Of a stretch of 64,000 bases of DNA, positions 7,613 to 16,869 are shown piece by piece. Source of the DNA: Oscillospiraceae bacterium (lineage in GTDB: Bacteria > Bacillota > Clostridia > Oscillospirales > Oscillospiraceae); contig JAILFJ010000034.1 in the NCBI GenBank assembly GCA_024697625.1, positions 1-64,000 of the forward strand. Reading direction: 5' to 3'. Positions within the stretch are counted from its first letter, which is position 1. Each line of letters begins with the position of its first letter. The notes under the pieces were generated by a model. That model made no database searches, had not been told where the DNA came from, and saw nothing but the letters and a program-made list of their open reading frames with translations. A program made the translations under genes and the position numbers.

Positions 7613-10600
7613 ATGACAGCAGCTTCATCAGTTCCTCCGGTGTGAGGGACATGATGGACTCGCGACTGCCTTCCAGGATGGCCTCCGCCAGGTCCTTCTT
7701 CAGGTCCTGAAGCTCCTGGATGCGTTCTTCAATGGTGTCTTTCAGGATGAGTTTGTAGACCGTCACCTGTTTTGTCTGGCCGATGCGGTGGGCGCGGTCC
7801 GTAGCCTGGTTCTGAACTGCCAGGTTCCACCACGGGTCATAGTGAATCACCACATCTGCCCCGGTCAGGTTCAGACCCGTGCCGCCGGCCTTCAGCGAGA
7901 TGAGAAAAAGCGGAACGTCACCCTCGTTGAACTCCCGGACCATGGAGATCCTTTTTTCCTTCGGTGTGGCACCTGTGATCTTGAAATACGGGATTTTCCT
8001 TGCCTGCAGATCCTCTTCCAGCAGCTCCAGCATACTGACAAACTGGGAGAAGACCAGCATCCGGTGTCCGCCCTCCATGGCGCTTTCGATGAGCTCCAGG
8101 CAGGCCTCGCGTTTGGCGCTCTCGCCCTTGTAATTCTCAAAAAGCAGGGACGGATCGCAGCAGATCTGACGGATGCGCATGAGCTCGGCGAACATTTTGA
8201 TCTTTTCCTCGCCCTGCAGCTCTTCCTTCTTCAGCATGCCCTTCATGCGGACCACCTGGGCATCATAGAGCTTCTGCTGTTCGCCGCTGATTCTGGCGTA
8301 GCGGCACTCCTCCAGCTTCTCCGGAAGATCCTTCAGGACGTCCGTCTTTTTCCGGCGCAGAATGAAGGGCGCGGTCATGGCTTTCAGCTTCTCCGTTGCC
8401 TCCGGGTCGTGCTGTTTCGTGATGGGCAGTTCGTAACGCTTCTCGAACTCGCTGCGACCGTACAGGAAGCCTGGCATCAGATAGTCAAAGATGCTCCAGA
8501 GCTCCGCAAGGCGGTTCTCAATGGGAGTGCCGGTAAGGGCAAAGCGATGCTTCGCCCGGATCAGCCGCGCAGATTTGGACGCCGCGGCGCTGGCGTTCTT
8601 GATATACTGGGCTTCATCCAGCACGCAGTTTTGAAATTCCAGCTTTTCATACAGGACAATGTCCCGCTTCAGAAGGTCGTAGGAGGTGATAAAGACATCC
8701 GCTGCATCCGGAGAAGCGAGCAGTTTTTTGCGGACGCCCTGCGTGCCTGCAATGACGGTGCTGCGAAGCTCCGGGGCGAAGCGCCGGATCTCCTCCTGCC
8801 AGTTGTAGAGCAGGGACGCGGGGCATACCACGAGAGAGGGCAAAGGGAATTCACCGGAAAGACGGTCGCTTTCAAACAGAGCGATCATCTGGACGGTCTT
8901 TCCAAGGCCCATCTCGTCCGCAAGAATGCCGCCAAAGCCCGCACCCTGCAAGGTGCGCAGCCATTTGTATCCGTAGACCTGATAGGATCGCAGAACACCG
9001 TCCAGCACGGCAGGAACCTCATATTCCGCTTCCTGGACGGTTTTGAAGTTTCGGATCAGCGCACGGTAGGTCCGGTCTCGGCTGGCGACGAGCTCCTCGT
9101 GGCCCTCCAGCATCTTGTTCAGATAGAGGGCGCGGTAGATCGGGATCTGTGTTTTTCCGTGCAGAAGCTCTTTCGGGCTGAGCTCCATCTGACGAAGGAA
9201 TTCGTCCAGCTCCCGAAAGCGCTCATTTTCGGTCAGGTCGACAAAATCGCCGCTCTTCAGCCGGTAATAGCGCTTCTTTTTCGTGTAACTGTCATAGACG
9301 GACAGCAGTTCCTTCAGGCTGATGTCCTTTGACAGCACCGTGATATTCAGAAGGTCGGATTCTACGGAAATGCCGACCTGAACCTTTGGCTGCGGGATGA
9401 CGCGTTGGGAAAGGAAGGCGCTGCTGCCGTTTACCGTGCCGTAGAATTCCAGAGATGGGATCCCGGCGGTCAGGAAGTCATAGAGTTCATCGTCGCTCAC
9501 CTGCCGGACATAGGCTTTTTGGTTTTTATCCCATTCAGGGAACCAGCGTCCCACCTCGTCCAGAACACGCTGCTCCTGGTCCTTGTCCCGATAGGCGGCG
9601 ATCCGGCTGTTGAGGGAGGTGGGATTGAGCTCATGCTCTTTCCCCTCATAGGCTGCCTTGGTCCGGAGACTGAGCAGGTTGTCCTCCAGGTCCAGCCAGA
9701 AGCTGAACTGCGCTTCCGGGGGTAGAAAGGGTGTGGCTTCGTCCCGGCAGTTGTCGACGAACTCCACAAAGGGATTCTCCAGCAGACCCGGGATGATCCT
9801 GTAGTAGAACTCTCGGAAGTGCTCCGTTCCGACCTGAAAGCGGAAGTAGCCGGAACTGTCTGCCACCTCGAGGAAGGGATCCAGCACATGCTTTTCTGCC
9901 TTTGATATCCGTGACAGGCCCGAAGTGTTGAGCACATACCTGGAGGAATTTCCGGAGATCAGAACAGGGACAAAACCGGAGACCACGATCCCCATAAAGC
10001 TGCCTCTGGCATCTGTAAGGCGATCCGCGGTGAGGACAAAACGGATATCTATGTGCCCTACGGTCACGAGCTCGTCCTTGATCTTGTTGGTTTTGTCCAG
10101 CAACTCGCACTTCCCGCCCTCGTACATGTCATAGAAGGTATCCAGACGGGTCCCGGTGAGGGGCAGCTGATAGGTGCCTGCATAGGACTGGGAGCGGTGC
10201 CGCTGAATGAACTCGTAAAGTCTCCTGTCCGAAGAGACGAAATCCTGATCTTTGAAGTTCAGAACGTCTTTCTTGCCCAGGACATATTCCTTTTCCTTCT
10301 GGACCGCGTCGATCAGCTGATAGCAGTCTTTCAGGATGTACTTGCGGTTCCCGCAGGAACCGATCTTGAAGGAGAGCATGGGCTCTCCGTTTTCCACAAC
10401 GATCCGCGGCAGAAGCTCCACGGTCTCCTTCTTCTGCGGAGGGACTTCCACGCTGCGGACCTCTTTCCGGCTCTCCTCTTCCCGGGCCTTCTGGATCCGG
10501 CGGAAGAAGGACATGGCGCGGTCGTCGGTAACCTTCGCCCGCGACTCCTGCTCCGCCCGATCCCAGACCCGGCTGATGCTGACCAGGGCGTACTCATCCA

Positions 10601-11402
10601 GAGGTTCATCGGGGGTGCGATCGTCCTCTTCCTGGTAGAAGCCGATACTGTAACGTCCTTCTTTCTGACGCGAGCTCTCATGGACCGTGAGACTGGTCTG
10701 TTCCATGAGGCCCCAGACCAAAGCGGCTTCCACATCATCGTCAAAATACTGCTTGAAGCGGATCCGCTTGCTCCCGTCTCGTGCGGTCTCAAGAACCAGT
10801 TCATTCGCGAACCGGGCTTTGTCGTTTGCGATCTGTTTCATGCGGTAGATTGCGTAGGGCGTTGTCGTGTAGGAGCTCAGAGCTTTCTCCATGTCAAAGA
10901 GAACAGGACCGGAATCGCCGCGACCGGGAAAAGCCTCCATGACGGGGACCGGGTCCAGGCCGATGCGTTTGGCATCCTCCACGCGGGAGCGACGCTGGGC
11001 TGCGATGGACTCCTTCTCCTTGCGGCGTCGGTACTCGTACTCATCTTCCCATACTTCCCACGGACCGTGCTGCTCCTCCCAGAGAAGAAAAGCCGCTGCC
11101 ATATGGACGCAACGTCTCTTTCGGCAGCTGCATTCCAGACGCATCCGGCTCCAGTCATCGTTCAGATTCCTCGGCTCCTGGCCCCAGAAGATGACGGTAA
11201 CTTTCGGCTTCGTGTCAGTAAACTCGAAAGTATTCCTCCAGCCAAAAGAGACTCTTGCGCGCAAAAGGCTTTTATCGTTCTCAGCCTGGGAAATCAGTTC
11301 CGGCGAAAAAAGCGGCCTCCAGTCACAGGTTTTGTGCAGCATATCGCTCGGGTGTCTGTCGGCCGATTTATCTTTTGGCGCAGAAGGTACGGTTTTTCGC
11401 AT
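7611..11402 (-). CDS. SNF2-family DEAD/DEAH-box helicase with SWIM zinc finger
   Basis: About 1263 residues. An N-terminal SWIM zinc finger (LECSCRKRRCVHMAAAF, residues about 88-105) is followed by a long bacterial SNF2-associated region. The SNF2 motor core then begins near residue 800 with Walker A GILADEMGLGKTVQM, motif II VLDEAQ, RFALTGTPIENRL, and the second RecA lobe with LVFSQFVSMLELLEE, KAGGTGLNLTGA and motif VI ATDRAHRIGQ. Such proteins are ATP-dependent translocases on double-stranded DNA; in bacteria their precise role (nucleoprotein remodelling, repair, RNA polymerase recycling as for RapA) is not fixed. Two ATGs lie after ggaggt (11405 and 11402). The second has the better spacing. 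The gene stands alone, convergent with the secreted-protein gene. Confidence 0.93.
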   Translation of the reverse strand: MRKTVPSAPKDKSADRHPSDMLHKTCDWRPLFSPELISQAENDKSLLRARVSFGWRNTFEFTDTKPKVTVIFWGQEPRNLNDDWSRMRLECSCRKRRCVHMAAAFLLWEEQHGPWEVWEDEYEYRRRKEKESIAAQRRSRVEDAKRIGLDPVPVMEAFPGRGDSGPVLFDMEKALSSYTTTPYAIYRMKQIANDKARFANELVLETARDGSKRIRFKQYFDDDVEAALVWGLMEQTSLTVHESSRQKEGRYSIGFYQEEDDRTPDEPLDEYALVSISRVWDRAEQESRAKVTDDRAMSFFRRIQKAREEESRKEVRSVEVPPQKKETVELLPRIVVENGEPMLSFKIGSCGNRKYILKDCYQLIDAVQKEKEYVLGKKDVLNFKDQDFVSSDRRLYEFIQRHRSQSYAGTYQLPLTGTRLDTFYDMYEGGKCELLDKTNKIKDELVTVGHIDIRFVLTADRLTDARGSFMGIVVSGFVPVLISGNSSRYVLNTSGLSRISKAEKHVLDPFLEVADSSGYFRFQVGTEHFREFYYRIIPGLLENPFVEFVDNCRDEATPFLPPEAQFSFWLDLEDNLLSLRTKAAYEGKEHELNPTSLNSRIAAYRDKDQEQRVLDEVGRWFPEWDKNQKAYVRQVSDDELYDFLTAGIPSLEFYGTVNGSSAFLSQRVIPQPKVQVGISVESDLLNITVLSKDISLKELLSVYDSYTKKKRYYRLKSGDFVDLTENERFRELDEFLRQMELSPKELLHGKTQIPIYRALYLNKMLEGHEELVASRDRTYRALIRNFKTVQEAEYEVPAVLDGVLRSYQVYGYKWLRTLQGAGFGGILADEMGLGKTVQMIALFESDRLSGEFPLPSLVVCPASLLYNWQEEIRRFAPELRSTVIAGTQGVRKKLLASPDAADVFITSYDLLKRDIVLYEKLEFQNCVLDEAQYIKNASAAASKSARLIRAKHRFALTGTPIENRLAELWSIFDYLMPGFLYGRSEFEKRYELPITKQHDPEATEKLKAMTAPFILRRKKTDVLKDLPEKLEECRYARISGEQQKLYDAQVVRMKGMLKKEELQGEEKIKMFAELMRIRQICCDPSLLFENYKGESAKREACLELIESAMEGGHRMLVFSQFVSMLELLEEDLQARKIPYFKITGATPKEKRISMVREFNEGDVPLFLISLKAGGTGLNLTGADVVIHYDPWWNLAVQNQATDRAHRIGQTKQVTVYKLILKDTIEERIQELQDLKKDLAEAILEGSRESIMSLTPEELMKLLS

Positions 11403-11445
11403 CATTACCTCCGGTATTTATCGGTATTGATACAGTATTGTGCGA

Positions 11446-12549
11446 TCAGGGAGCAGACTCTGAGCCGTCCTCGGAAACGCAGTCTCTGGCATGTTCCGCT
11501 GCATGTGCCTTCGCGTTACGGCCGAAGATAGAGAGCACAATGCCGAAGATGATGAGAGCGGCGACAAGACAGACAATGCGAAGACGACCGGTACAGGCGA
11601 TCAGGATGGCAAAGAGACCCAGAATGGCGGAGAGACCGCACAGCACTGCCACGACCTGCTTCTGGCTCAGACCGAGATCGAGAAGCCGATGGTGGATATG
11701 ACCCCGGTCAGGGTGAAACGGGCTCTGACCGTGGAGAATACGCCGCAGAAAAGCAAAGACGGTGTCAATCAGAGGAAAAGCCAGGGAAAGCATCGCGATG
11801 ATGGCGTGATACTTGAAAAGACCCATCGTCGAGACTACCGCAAGCACAAATCCGAGAAACTGGGAGCCGGTGTCGCCCATAAAGATCTTTGCAGGGTTGC
11901 GGTTATAGGGGATAAACCCAATGCAGGAACCGGAGAGACAGGCCAGAATCAGCGGAACGCCTGCGGAGAGATAGGTCATCGGCAGAATGAGAGACACTGC
12001 CAGGAGAGAGAGCGAACTGATTGTCGAAACACCGGCAGCAAGTCCGTCCAGCCCATCGATCAGGTTTACCGCATTGGTACACATGACGATCCACAGAAAG
12101 GTCAGCGGAACGGAGAGAAAGCCGATCTCGACAGGAGTCCGTACGCCGCCTACGTAGAGGGAGAGCGTGTCAAAGACCACACCGCAGCGGATGACGGTAT
12201 ATGCGGCCAGAAACTGACCGCCCAGCTTGAGCCACGGACTGAGGCAGATGACATCGTCCAGGATCCCCATCGCGACAATGATTGTAGCGCCAAGCAGCAG
12301 GCCCATCACCTGCTTGTTGGGTGTGACAAAAAGAATCACGGACAGGACAAAACCAATATAAATGGCGAGACCGCCCATGCGCGGAATGGGATGATCATGG
12401 ATACGGCGCCCATCCTTTGGAATGTCCATTGCGTCAAGACGCTCCGCGAGCGTCTTGACATGGGGAGTAACGAAGTAGGCGATCAGTGCGGCGACAATGG
12501 CGCAGACACCGATTTTCCAGAGCGGCAGTTCAACAGAGACGGCAGACAT
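11446..12549 (-). CDS. tagO: Polyprenyl-phosphate GlcNAc-1-phosphate transferase (TagO/WecA family)
   Basis: 367 residues from the ATG at 12549, whose A is shared with the trpS stop (TGATG), implying translational coupling. The track's longer start would read back through trpS. There are about ten hydrophobic segments. Family motifs are MGGLAIYIGF, the catalytic DD (GILDDVI), NAVNLIDGLDGLAAG and the C-terminal HIHHRLLDLG, which separates WecA/TagO enzymes from MraY. It transfers GlcNAc-1-phosphate from UDP-GlcNAc to undecaprenyl phosphate at the membrane, the first step of wall teichoic acid or other secondary polymer synthesis. The C-terminus is extended with a charged tail (AHAAEHARDCVSEDG). 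Confidence 0.88.
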   Translation of the reverse strand: MSAVSVELPLWKIGVCAIVAALIAYFVTPHVKTLAERLDAMDIPKDGRRIHDHPIPRMGGLAIYIGFVLSVILFVTPNKQVMGLLLGATIIVAMGILDDVICLSPWLKLGGQFLAAYTVIRCGVVFDTLSLYVGGVRTPVEIGFLSVPLTFLWIVMCTNAVNLIDGLDGLAAGVSTISSLSLLAVSLILPMTYLSAGVPLILACLSGSCIGFIPYNRNPAKIFMGDTGSQFLGFVLAVVSTMGLFKYHAIIAMLSLAFPLIDTVFAFLRRILHGQSPFHPDRGHIHHRLLDLGLSQKQVVAVLCGLSAILGLFAILIACTGRLRIVCLVAALIIFGIVLSIFGRNAKAHAAEHARDCVSEDGSESAP

Positions 12550-13568
12550 CAGAAAGGCTTCTCCACAAAGCCGACACGTTTGTAGACCTTCCTGAGGGTT
12601 CTGCGTGCTGTGGCAGAGGCGCGCTGTGCTCCTTCGGTATATACGCTGTGCAGATACTCCTTGTCCGCAATCATCCGGGCGCTCTCTTCCCTCACAGGGC
12701 GAAGACACTCAACGACTGCATCACCGACAGCGGGCTTGAAGGCGCCGTAACCCTTTCCTTCAAAATCACGCTCGATCTGCTCAAAGGACAGGTTTGTCAC
12801 GGAGGAATAGATGCTCATGAGATTCGAGACGCCGGGTTTGTTCTCCGGGTCATAGTGGATACAGTTATCGGTGTCGGAATCCGTGACCGCGCGTTTGAAC
12901 TTGCGTGCAATCTCTTCGGGGGGGTCCATGATGAAGACGCAGCCCTGCGGGTCAGACTTGGACATCTTGGAGGTGGGTACGGAGAGGCTCATGATCCGCG
13001 CACCCACCTTCGGAATGTAGGGTTCGGGGACCGTGAAAGTAGGGCCGTATATGTTGTTGAAGCGGATGGCGATATCCCGCGTAAGCTCACAGTGCTGTTT
13101 CTGGTCCTGTCCGACCGGGACAAAATCAGCCTGATACAGAAGAATATCTGCAGCCATGAGAGAGGGGTATGTGAAGAGACCGCCGTTGATGTTTTCTGCG
13201 TTCTTTGCACTCTTGTCCTTGAACTGGGTCATGCGGCTGAGCTCCCCGAACATGGTGTAGCAGTTCAGAATCCAGCCGAGCTCGGCATGCTCATGCACGT
13301 GGCTCTGGATAAAAAGTGTGTTCTTTTCCGGGTCCAGACCGCAGGCAATGTACTGAGCCAGCTGAGAGATCGAACGCCGCCGGAGATCGGCGGGGGTCTG
13401 GCGGACCGTGATACTGTGGAGGTCGGCCATGAAGTAATAGCAGTCAAACTGCTCAGCCAGCTCCGCCCAGTTCTTTACTGCACCGAGATAGTTTCCAAGA
13501 TGCAGGTCTCCGGACGGCTGGATGCCGGAGAGCATGACTTTTTTCTTCAGTTGTGTCTGTTGATCCAT
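12549..13568 (-). CDS. trpS: Tryptophanyl-tRNA synthetase
   Basis: 339 residues, the normal length for bacterial TrpRS. This is a class Ic synthetase with the HIGH-type motif GDLHLGNYLGAVKNW near the N-terminus and KMSKS (KMSKSDP) in the second half. FMADLHSIT, GLDPEKNTLFIQSHV and VPVGQDQKQHCELTRDIA are typical of the family. It charges tRNA-Trp in the cytosol. It overlaps tagO downstream by one base and is divergent from gltX across a 189-bp gap. No T-box is evident upstream. Confidence 0.96.
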   Translation of the reverse strand: MDQQTQLKKKVMLSGIQPSGDLHLGNYLGAVKNWAELAEQFDCYYFMADLHSITVRQTPADLRRRSISQLAQYIACGLDPEKNTLFIQSHVHEHAELGWILNCYTMFGELSRMTQFKDKSAKNAENINGGLFTYPSLMAADILLYQADFVPVGQDQKQHCELTRDIAIRFNNIYGPTFTVPEPYIPKVGARIMSLSVPTSKMSKSDPQGCVFIMDPPEEIARKFKRAVTDSDTDNCIHYDPENKPGVSNLMSIYSSVTNLSFEQIERDFEGKGYGAFKPAVGDAVVECLRPVREESARMIADKEYLHSVYTEGAQRASATARRTLRKVYKRVGFVEKPF

Positions 13569-13693
13569 GAAAGATTAATCTCCGTTTCCGGTTTTTGAAA
13601 ACAGTTCTGGGATGATGCGCAGTTCCTGCAGAACTGCCGCAGCGGTGATGGCAGGAAACTGTAACTTATGTATTCTAACAGAATAACTTGTAC

Positions 13694-13722
13694 TTGACAA
13701 CATAAAAAATGAAAATTATTAT
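13694..13722 (+). promoter_or_regulatory. Consensus sigma-A promoter of gltX
   Basis: TTGACA, 17-bp spacer, TATTAT, 35 bp upstream of the gltX start in the gltX/trpS divergent gap. Near-perfect match to the vegetative consensus. Confidence 0.85.
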
Positions 13723-13757
13723 ATATGTGTTTCAAAACAGACAGGAGGAAACGACTT

Positions 13758-15245
13758 ATGCCGGAAAGACCGAGCCAGGAATGGTTTGATGAGATGGAAA
13801 AGAGAATTCCGAAGGACGGAGTGCGGACACGTTTTGCCCCGTCTCCCACCGGATATATGCATGTCGGCAATCTCAGGACCGCCCTTTATACGTGGCTGAT
13901 TGCGCGCCATGCGGACGGCACGTTCATTCTGCGGATTGAGGACACGGATCAGGGCCGTCTGGTGGAGGGCGCTGTGGACGTGATCTACAAGACGATGAAG
14001 GAGTGCGGACTGGATCACGATGAAGGTCCGGATGTTGGAGGGCCGGTCGGACCTTATATTCAGACAGAGCGCAGGCCTCTCTACGGGAAGTACGCCGAGC
14101 TCCTGGTTTCACGCGGCCACGCCTACCGCTGCTTCTGCGAGAAGACGGAGAGCGAGGAGGACAGCGGCGATTTCAGCCGCGGTGACGATCCGTGCCGCAG
14201 CCTGGACCCGCAGGAAGCCGACCGCCGGGCCGAAGCGGGCGAGCCTTATGTAATCCGCCAGCGTATCCCCCATGAAGGGGAAACCGTCTTCCATGATGAG
14301 ATTTTCGGTGATATCCGGGTCGAGAACAGCAGTCTGGACGACCAGGTGCTGATGAAGCGGGACGGCCTCCCGACATATAACTTTGCCAATGTCATCGACG
14401 ACCATCTGATGGGGATCACGCACGTGGTCCGCGGCAGCGAGTATCTCTCCTCGGCTCCGAAATACAACCTGCTCTACGAGGGCTTCGGGTGGAAAGTCCC
14501 GAAGTATGTGCACTGCTCACCGGTTATGAGGGATCAGCACAGCAAGATGTCCAAACGCCGTGGCGATCCGTCCTACGAGGACCTGATTGCGCAGGGTTAT
14601 CTGACAGAGGCTGTGATCAATTATGTCGCCCTCCTCGGGTGGAGCCCCGGAGGAGAACAGGAGATCTTCAGCCTGAACGAACTGAAAGAGATATTTGAGG
14701 TTTCGGGAATCTCCAGGTCGCCGGCGATTTTCGATATTGAGAAGCTGCGCTATTTTAATGCTGCCTATATTCGCGCGATGGCTCCGGAAGCCTTTGCACG
14801 GGTGGCGGAGCCCTATATCCGCCAGGCAGTGAAGAATGAGGCATATGATGCCGCCGCCATCGCAGCTTTGCTGCAGCAGCGGACCGAGGTCCTCACCGAT
14901 ATTCCGGAAAAGCTGGACTTTTTCGACGTGCTGCCGGAGTATGACGTGGAACTCTTCGTGCATAAGAAGTCCAAATCCGACCTCGAGAGCTCCCGGCTGA
15001 TCCTGAGTGAGATTCTTCCGAGCTTTGAGTCGCTGCCCGAGTGGACAGACGAAACGATTCTTACTGCGATGACGGAGCTTGCAGAAAGGCGGGGGGAGAA
15101 AAACGCCAGAGTCATGTGGCCGGTGCGTATCGCTGCAGCCGGGAAAGCCGTTACTCCGGGAGGCGCGGTTGAGATCTGCAGGATCCTGGGAAGAGAGGAG
15201 ACCCTGCGTAGACTGAGGCTGGCACTGGATAAACTGAACGGATAA
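13758..15245 (+). CDS. gltX: Glutamyl-tRNA synthetase
   Basis: 495 residues from ATG 13758, chosen because aggagg sits 8 bp upstream; the track's start 33 bp earlier falls inside the promoter region. Class Ic synthetase with RFAPSPTGYMHVGNLRTALY (HIGH box), TYNFANVIDDHLMGITHVVRG and KMSKRRGDPSYEDL (KMSKS box), then the helical anticodon-binding domain. It charges tRNA-Glu, and in Clostridia often also tRNA-Gln before amidation. The final A of its stop codon is the first base of the tcdA ATG (taATG). Confidence 0.96.
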   Translation: MPERPSQEWFDEMEKRIPKDGVRTRFAPSPTGYMHVGNLRTALYTWLIARHADGTFILRIEDTDQGRLVEGAVDVIYKTMKECGLDHDEGPDVGGPVGPYIQTERRPLYGKYAELLVSRGHAYRCFCEKTESEEDSGDFSRGDDPCRSLDPQEADRRAEAGEPYVIRQRIPHEGETVFHDEIFGDIRVENSSLDDQVLMKRDGLPTYNFANVIDDHLMGITHVVRGSEYLSSAPKYNLLYEGFGWKVPKYVHCSPVMRDQHSKMSKRRGDPSYEDLIAQGYLTEAVINYVALLGWSPGGEQEIFSLNELKEIFEVSGISRSPAIFDIEKLRYFNAAYIRAMAPEAFARVAEPYIRQAVKNEAYDAAAIAALLQQRTEVLTDIPEKLDFFDVLPEYDVELFVHKKSKSDLESSRLILSEILPSFESLPEWTDETILTAMTELAERRGEKNARVMWPVRIAAAGKAVTPGGAVEICRILGREETLRRLRLALDKLNG

Positions 15246-16039
15246 TGTCGGGCAGGTTTACAAGAACAGAGATGCTGTATGGCCCTGCTGCAATGGAGCG
15301 GCTGAGCCGTGCACGTGTCACGGTCTTCGGACTCGGCGGTGTTGGGGGATATGCGGTGGAAGCTCTGGCCAGATCCGGCGTCGGAGCTCTGGACCTCATA
15401 GACAGCGACACGGTCAGCCTTACAAACCTGAACCGACAGATTCTGGCAACGGAAGCAAACCTGGGCCGGTTGAAGACCGAAGCTGCGAAGGAGAGGATCC
15501 TGAGCATCAACCCGGAGTGCAGGATCCGCTGTTTTCCGCTGTTTTATCTTCCGGAGACTTCTGACAGATATGACTTCGACGGCTGCCAATATGTGATCGA
15601 TGCCGTGGACACGGTAACCGCCAAACTGCTGATCGCAGCGATGGCACAGAAAATGGGAATTCCGATGATCTCTGTTATGGGGACGGGGAACCGAACGGAT
15701 CCGACGAAGCTTCGGATTGGAGATCTCAGAGAGACGAGGGGTTGCCCGCTGGCGCGGATCATGAGGAAGGAATGCCTGAGAAGGGGCATCGAAAGGCTGC
15801 AGGTTGTCTGGTCCACGGAACTGCCGGTCAGACCGCTGGATGGTGGGCAGGAGAGAGATTCGCTGACCGATGAGTGGGCAGATGCCCCGGACCGTGTGAG
15901 GCTCCCCGGGCGGCGTTCTGTGCCGGGATCTACGGCCTTTGTACCGGCCGTTGCCGGCATGATGGCGGCTTCCGAGGCGGTCAGGGTTCTCTCCGGACGG
16001 ATTTCGGATGAAAAGAATCGTCCTGCGCCTGAAAAATAA
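15245..16039 (+). CDS. tcdA: tRNA threonylcarbamoyladenosine dehydratase (ThiF/E1-like)
   Basis: 264 residues of the ThiF/MoeB/E1 fold. The Rossmann nucleotide-binding loop is VFGLGGVGGYAVEALARSGVG, with DSDTVSLTNLNRQ and the conserved DAVDTVTAKLLI. The absence of the CxxC zinc pairs of MoeB/ThiF and the MGTGNRTDP segment point to TcdA (CsdL/YgdL). This enzyme uses ATP to cyclise t6A37 of ANN-decoding tRNAs to ct6A. It is translationally coupled to gltX, so two tRNA-related genes share one transcript. Family assignment is firm; the tRNA substrate is by homology. Confidence 0.85.
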   Translation: MSGRFTRTEMLYGPAAMERLSRARVTVFGLGGVGGYAVEALARSGVGALDLIDSDTVSLTNLNRQILATEANLGRLKTEAAKERILSINPECRIRCFPLFYLPETSDRYDFDGCQYVIDAVDTVTAKLLIAAMAQKMGIPMISVMGTGNRTDPTKLRIGDLRETRGCPLARIMRKECLRRGIERLQVVWSTELPVRPLDGGQERDSLTDEWADAPDRVRLPGRRSVPGSTAFVPAVAGMMAASEAVRVLSGRISDEKNRPAPEK

Positions 16040-16062
16040 CAGATGAAAACGAAAAGAAATCG

Positions 16063-16091
16063 TTGACATCGCGAAGGAAAAATGCTATAGT
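16063..16091 (+). promoter_or_regulatory. Consensus sigma-A promoter of rplU-rpmA
   Basis: TTGACA, 17-bp spacer, TATAGT preceded by TG (extended -10), starting 24 bp after the tcdA stop. Confidence 0.85.
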
Positions 16092-16184
16092 ACCAGCGCC
16101 GCATTGAAGGGGCATCAAAGAGAGCGTGGTGGATGCACCGCTCCGCCTCCGAGAGCGAGTCCTGAAAAGAGGGAGGATATTTCG
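16092..16184 (+). promoter_or_regulatory. rplU 5' leader, possible L21 leader RNA
   Basis: A 93-nt untranslated leader with self-complementary parts (gtggtggatgcaccgc; gagagcg near ctccg) ends in gggagg before rplU. Position and size fit the L21 autoregulatory leader common in Bacillota. A covariance-model search was not possible here. Confidence 0.5.
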
Positions 16185-16499
16185 ATGAAGTATGCAGTTA
16201 TTGTGACCGGTGGAAAGCAGTACCGTGTCGCAGAGGGCGATGTGATTTATGTCGAGAAGCTCAACGCAGAAGCCGGCGAGACCGTGACTTTCGACCGTGT
16301 TCTGTGTGTTGCCGAGGACGGAAACGTCACAGTCGGTACACCGGTTGTGGAAGGCGCCGCCGTTACCGCCAAGGTTGAGAAGACCGGCAAGTCCGCAAAG
16401 GTTCGCGTCTACAAGATGAAGCCGAAAAAGGGCTACCGTCGGACGCAGGGCCACAGACAGCCCTATACCAGGCTGACTGTTGAGGCCATCCGCGCCTGA
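16185..16499 (+). CDS. rplU: 50S ribosomal protein L21
   Basis: 104 residues starting [19 protein letters not shown], a textbook L21 sequence ending [12 protein letters not shown]. Start at ATG 16185 after gggaggatatt; the 27-residue upstream extension in the track is leader sequence. L21 binds 23S rRNA in the large subunit. It is first in the rplU-rpmA operon. The small cysteine protease gene (prp/ysxB) usually found between rplU and rpmA in Bacillota is absent; the gap is only 39 bp. Confidence 0.97.
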   Translation: MKYAVIVTGGKQYRVAEGDVIYVEKLNAEAGETVTFDRVLCVAEDGNVTVGTPVVEGAAVTAKVEKTGKSAKVRVYKMKPKKGYRRTQGHRQPYTRLTVEAIRA

Positions 16500-16538
16500 G
16501 AGACAGACTTACAGAGTACAGAGTGGAGGTGTAATCAC

Positions 16539-16802
16539 ATGGCTCATAAGAAAGGTATGGGTTCTACCAAGAACGGCCGCGACAGTGCGTCGAAGCGCCT
16601 TGGCGCCAAGCGTGCAGACGGTCAGTACGTTCTCGCTGGGAATATTCTGGTTCGCCAGCGCGGCACGAAGATTCATCCCGGCACCAATGTCGGAAAGGGG
16701 AAGGATGATACTCTCTTCGCCCTTGTCGACGGTACCGTGAGGTTTGAACGTCTGGGCAAAGACCGTAAAAAGGTTTCCGTTTACGGAGAACTTGCTCAGT
16801 AA
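16539..16802 (+). CDS. rpmA: 50S ribosomal protein L27 (short N-terminus form)
   Basis: 87 residues starting [20 protein letters not shown] after a good ribosome site (ggaggt). L27 reaches into the peptidyl-transferase centre with its N-terminus. Most Bacillota make L27 with an extra N-terminal stretch ending LxFFA that the protease Prp removes. Here the ORF begins directly at the mature-like AHKKG, and no LQFFA can be read upstream in frame. This agrees with the missing prp gene. Confidence 0.97.
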   Translation: MAHKKGMGSTKNGRDSASKRLGAKRADGQYVLAGNILVRQRGTKIHPGTNVGKGKDDTLFALVDGTVRFERLGKDRKKVSVYGELAQ

Positions 16803-16827
16803 TTTGACTGAGACTGACTGAAACCAG

Positions 16828-16850
16828 GCCGGACGCATGTCCGGCTTTTT
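16828..16850 (+). terminator. Intrinsic terminator after rpmA
   Basis: GCCGGAC-GCAT-GTCCGGC stem-loop followed by TTTTTC. It lies just before the obgE ribosome site, so obgE is probably partly read through or separately transcribed. Confidence 0.85.
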
Positions 16851-16869
16851 CATTAGGAGGTGAGCACGG

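Noticed and set aside
7788-11531. Long plus-strand ORFs (514 and 492 codons)
   Set aside because: Antisense shadows of the SNF2 helicase in GC-biased codons; no domain pattern.
14813-16069. 418-codon minus-strand ORF
   Set aside because: Antisense to gltX and tcdA; Arg/Ser/Pro-rich shadow composition.
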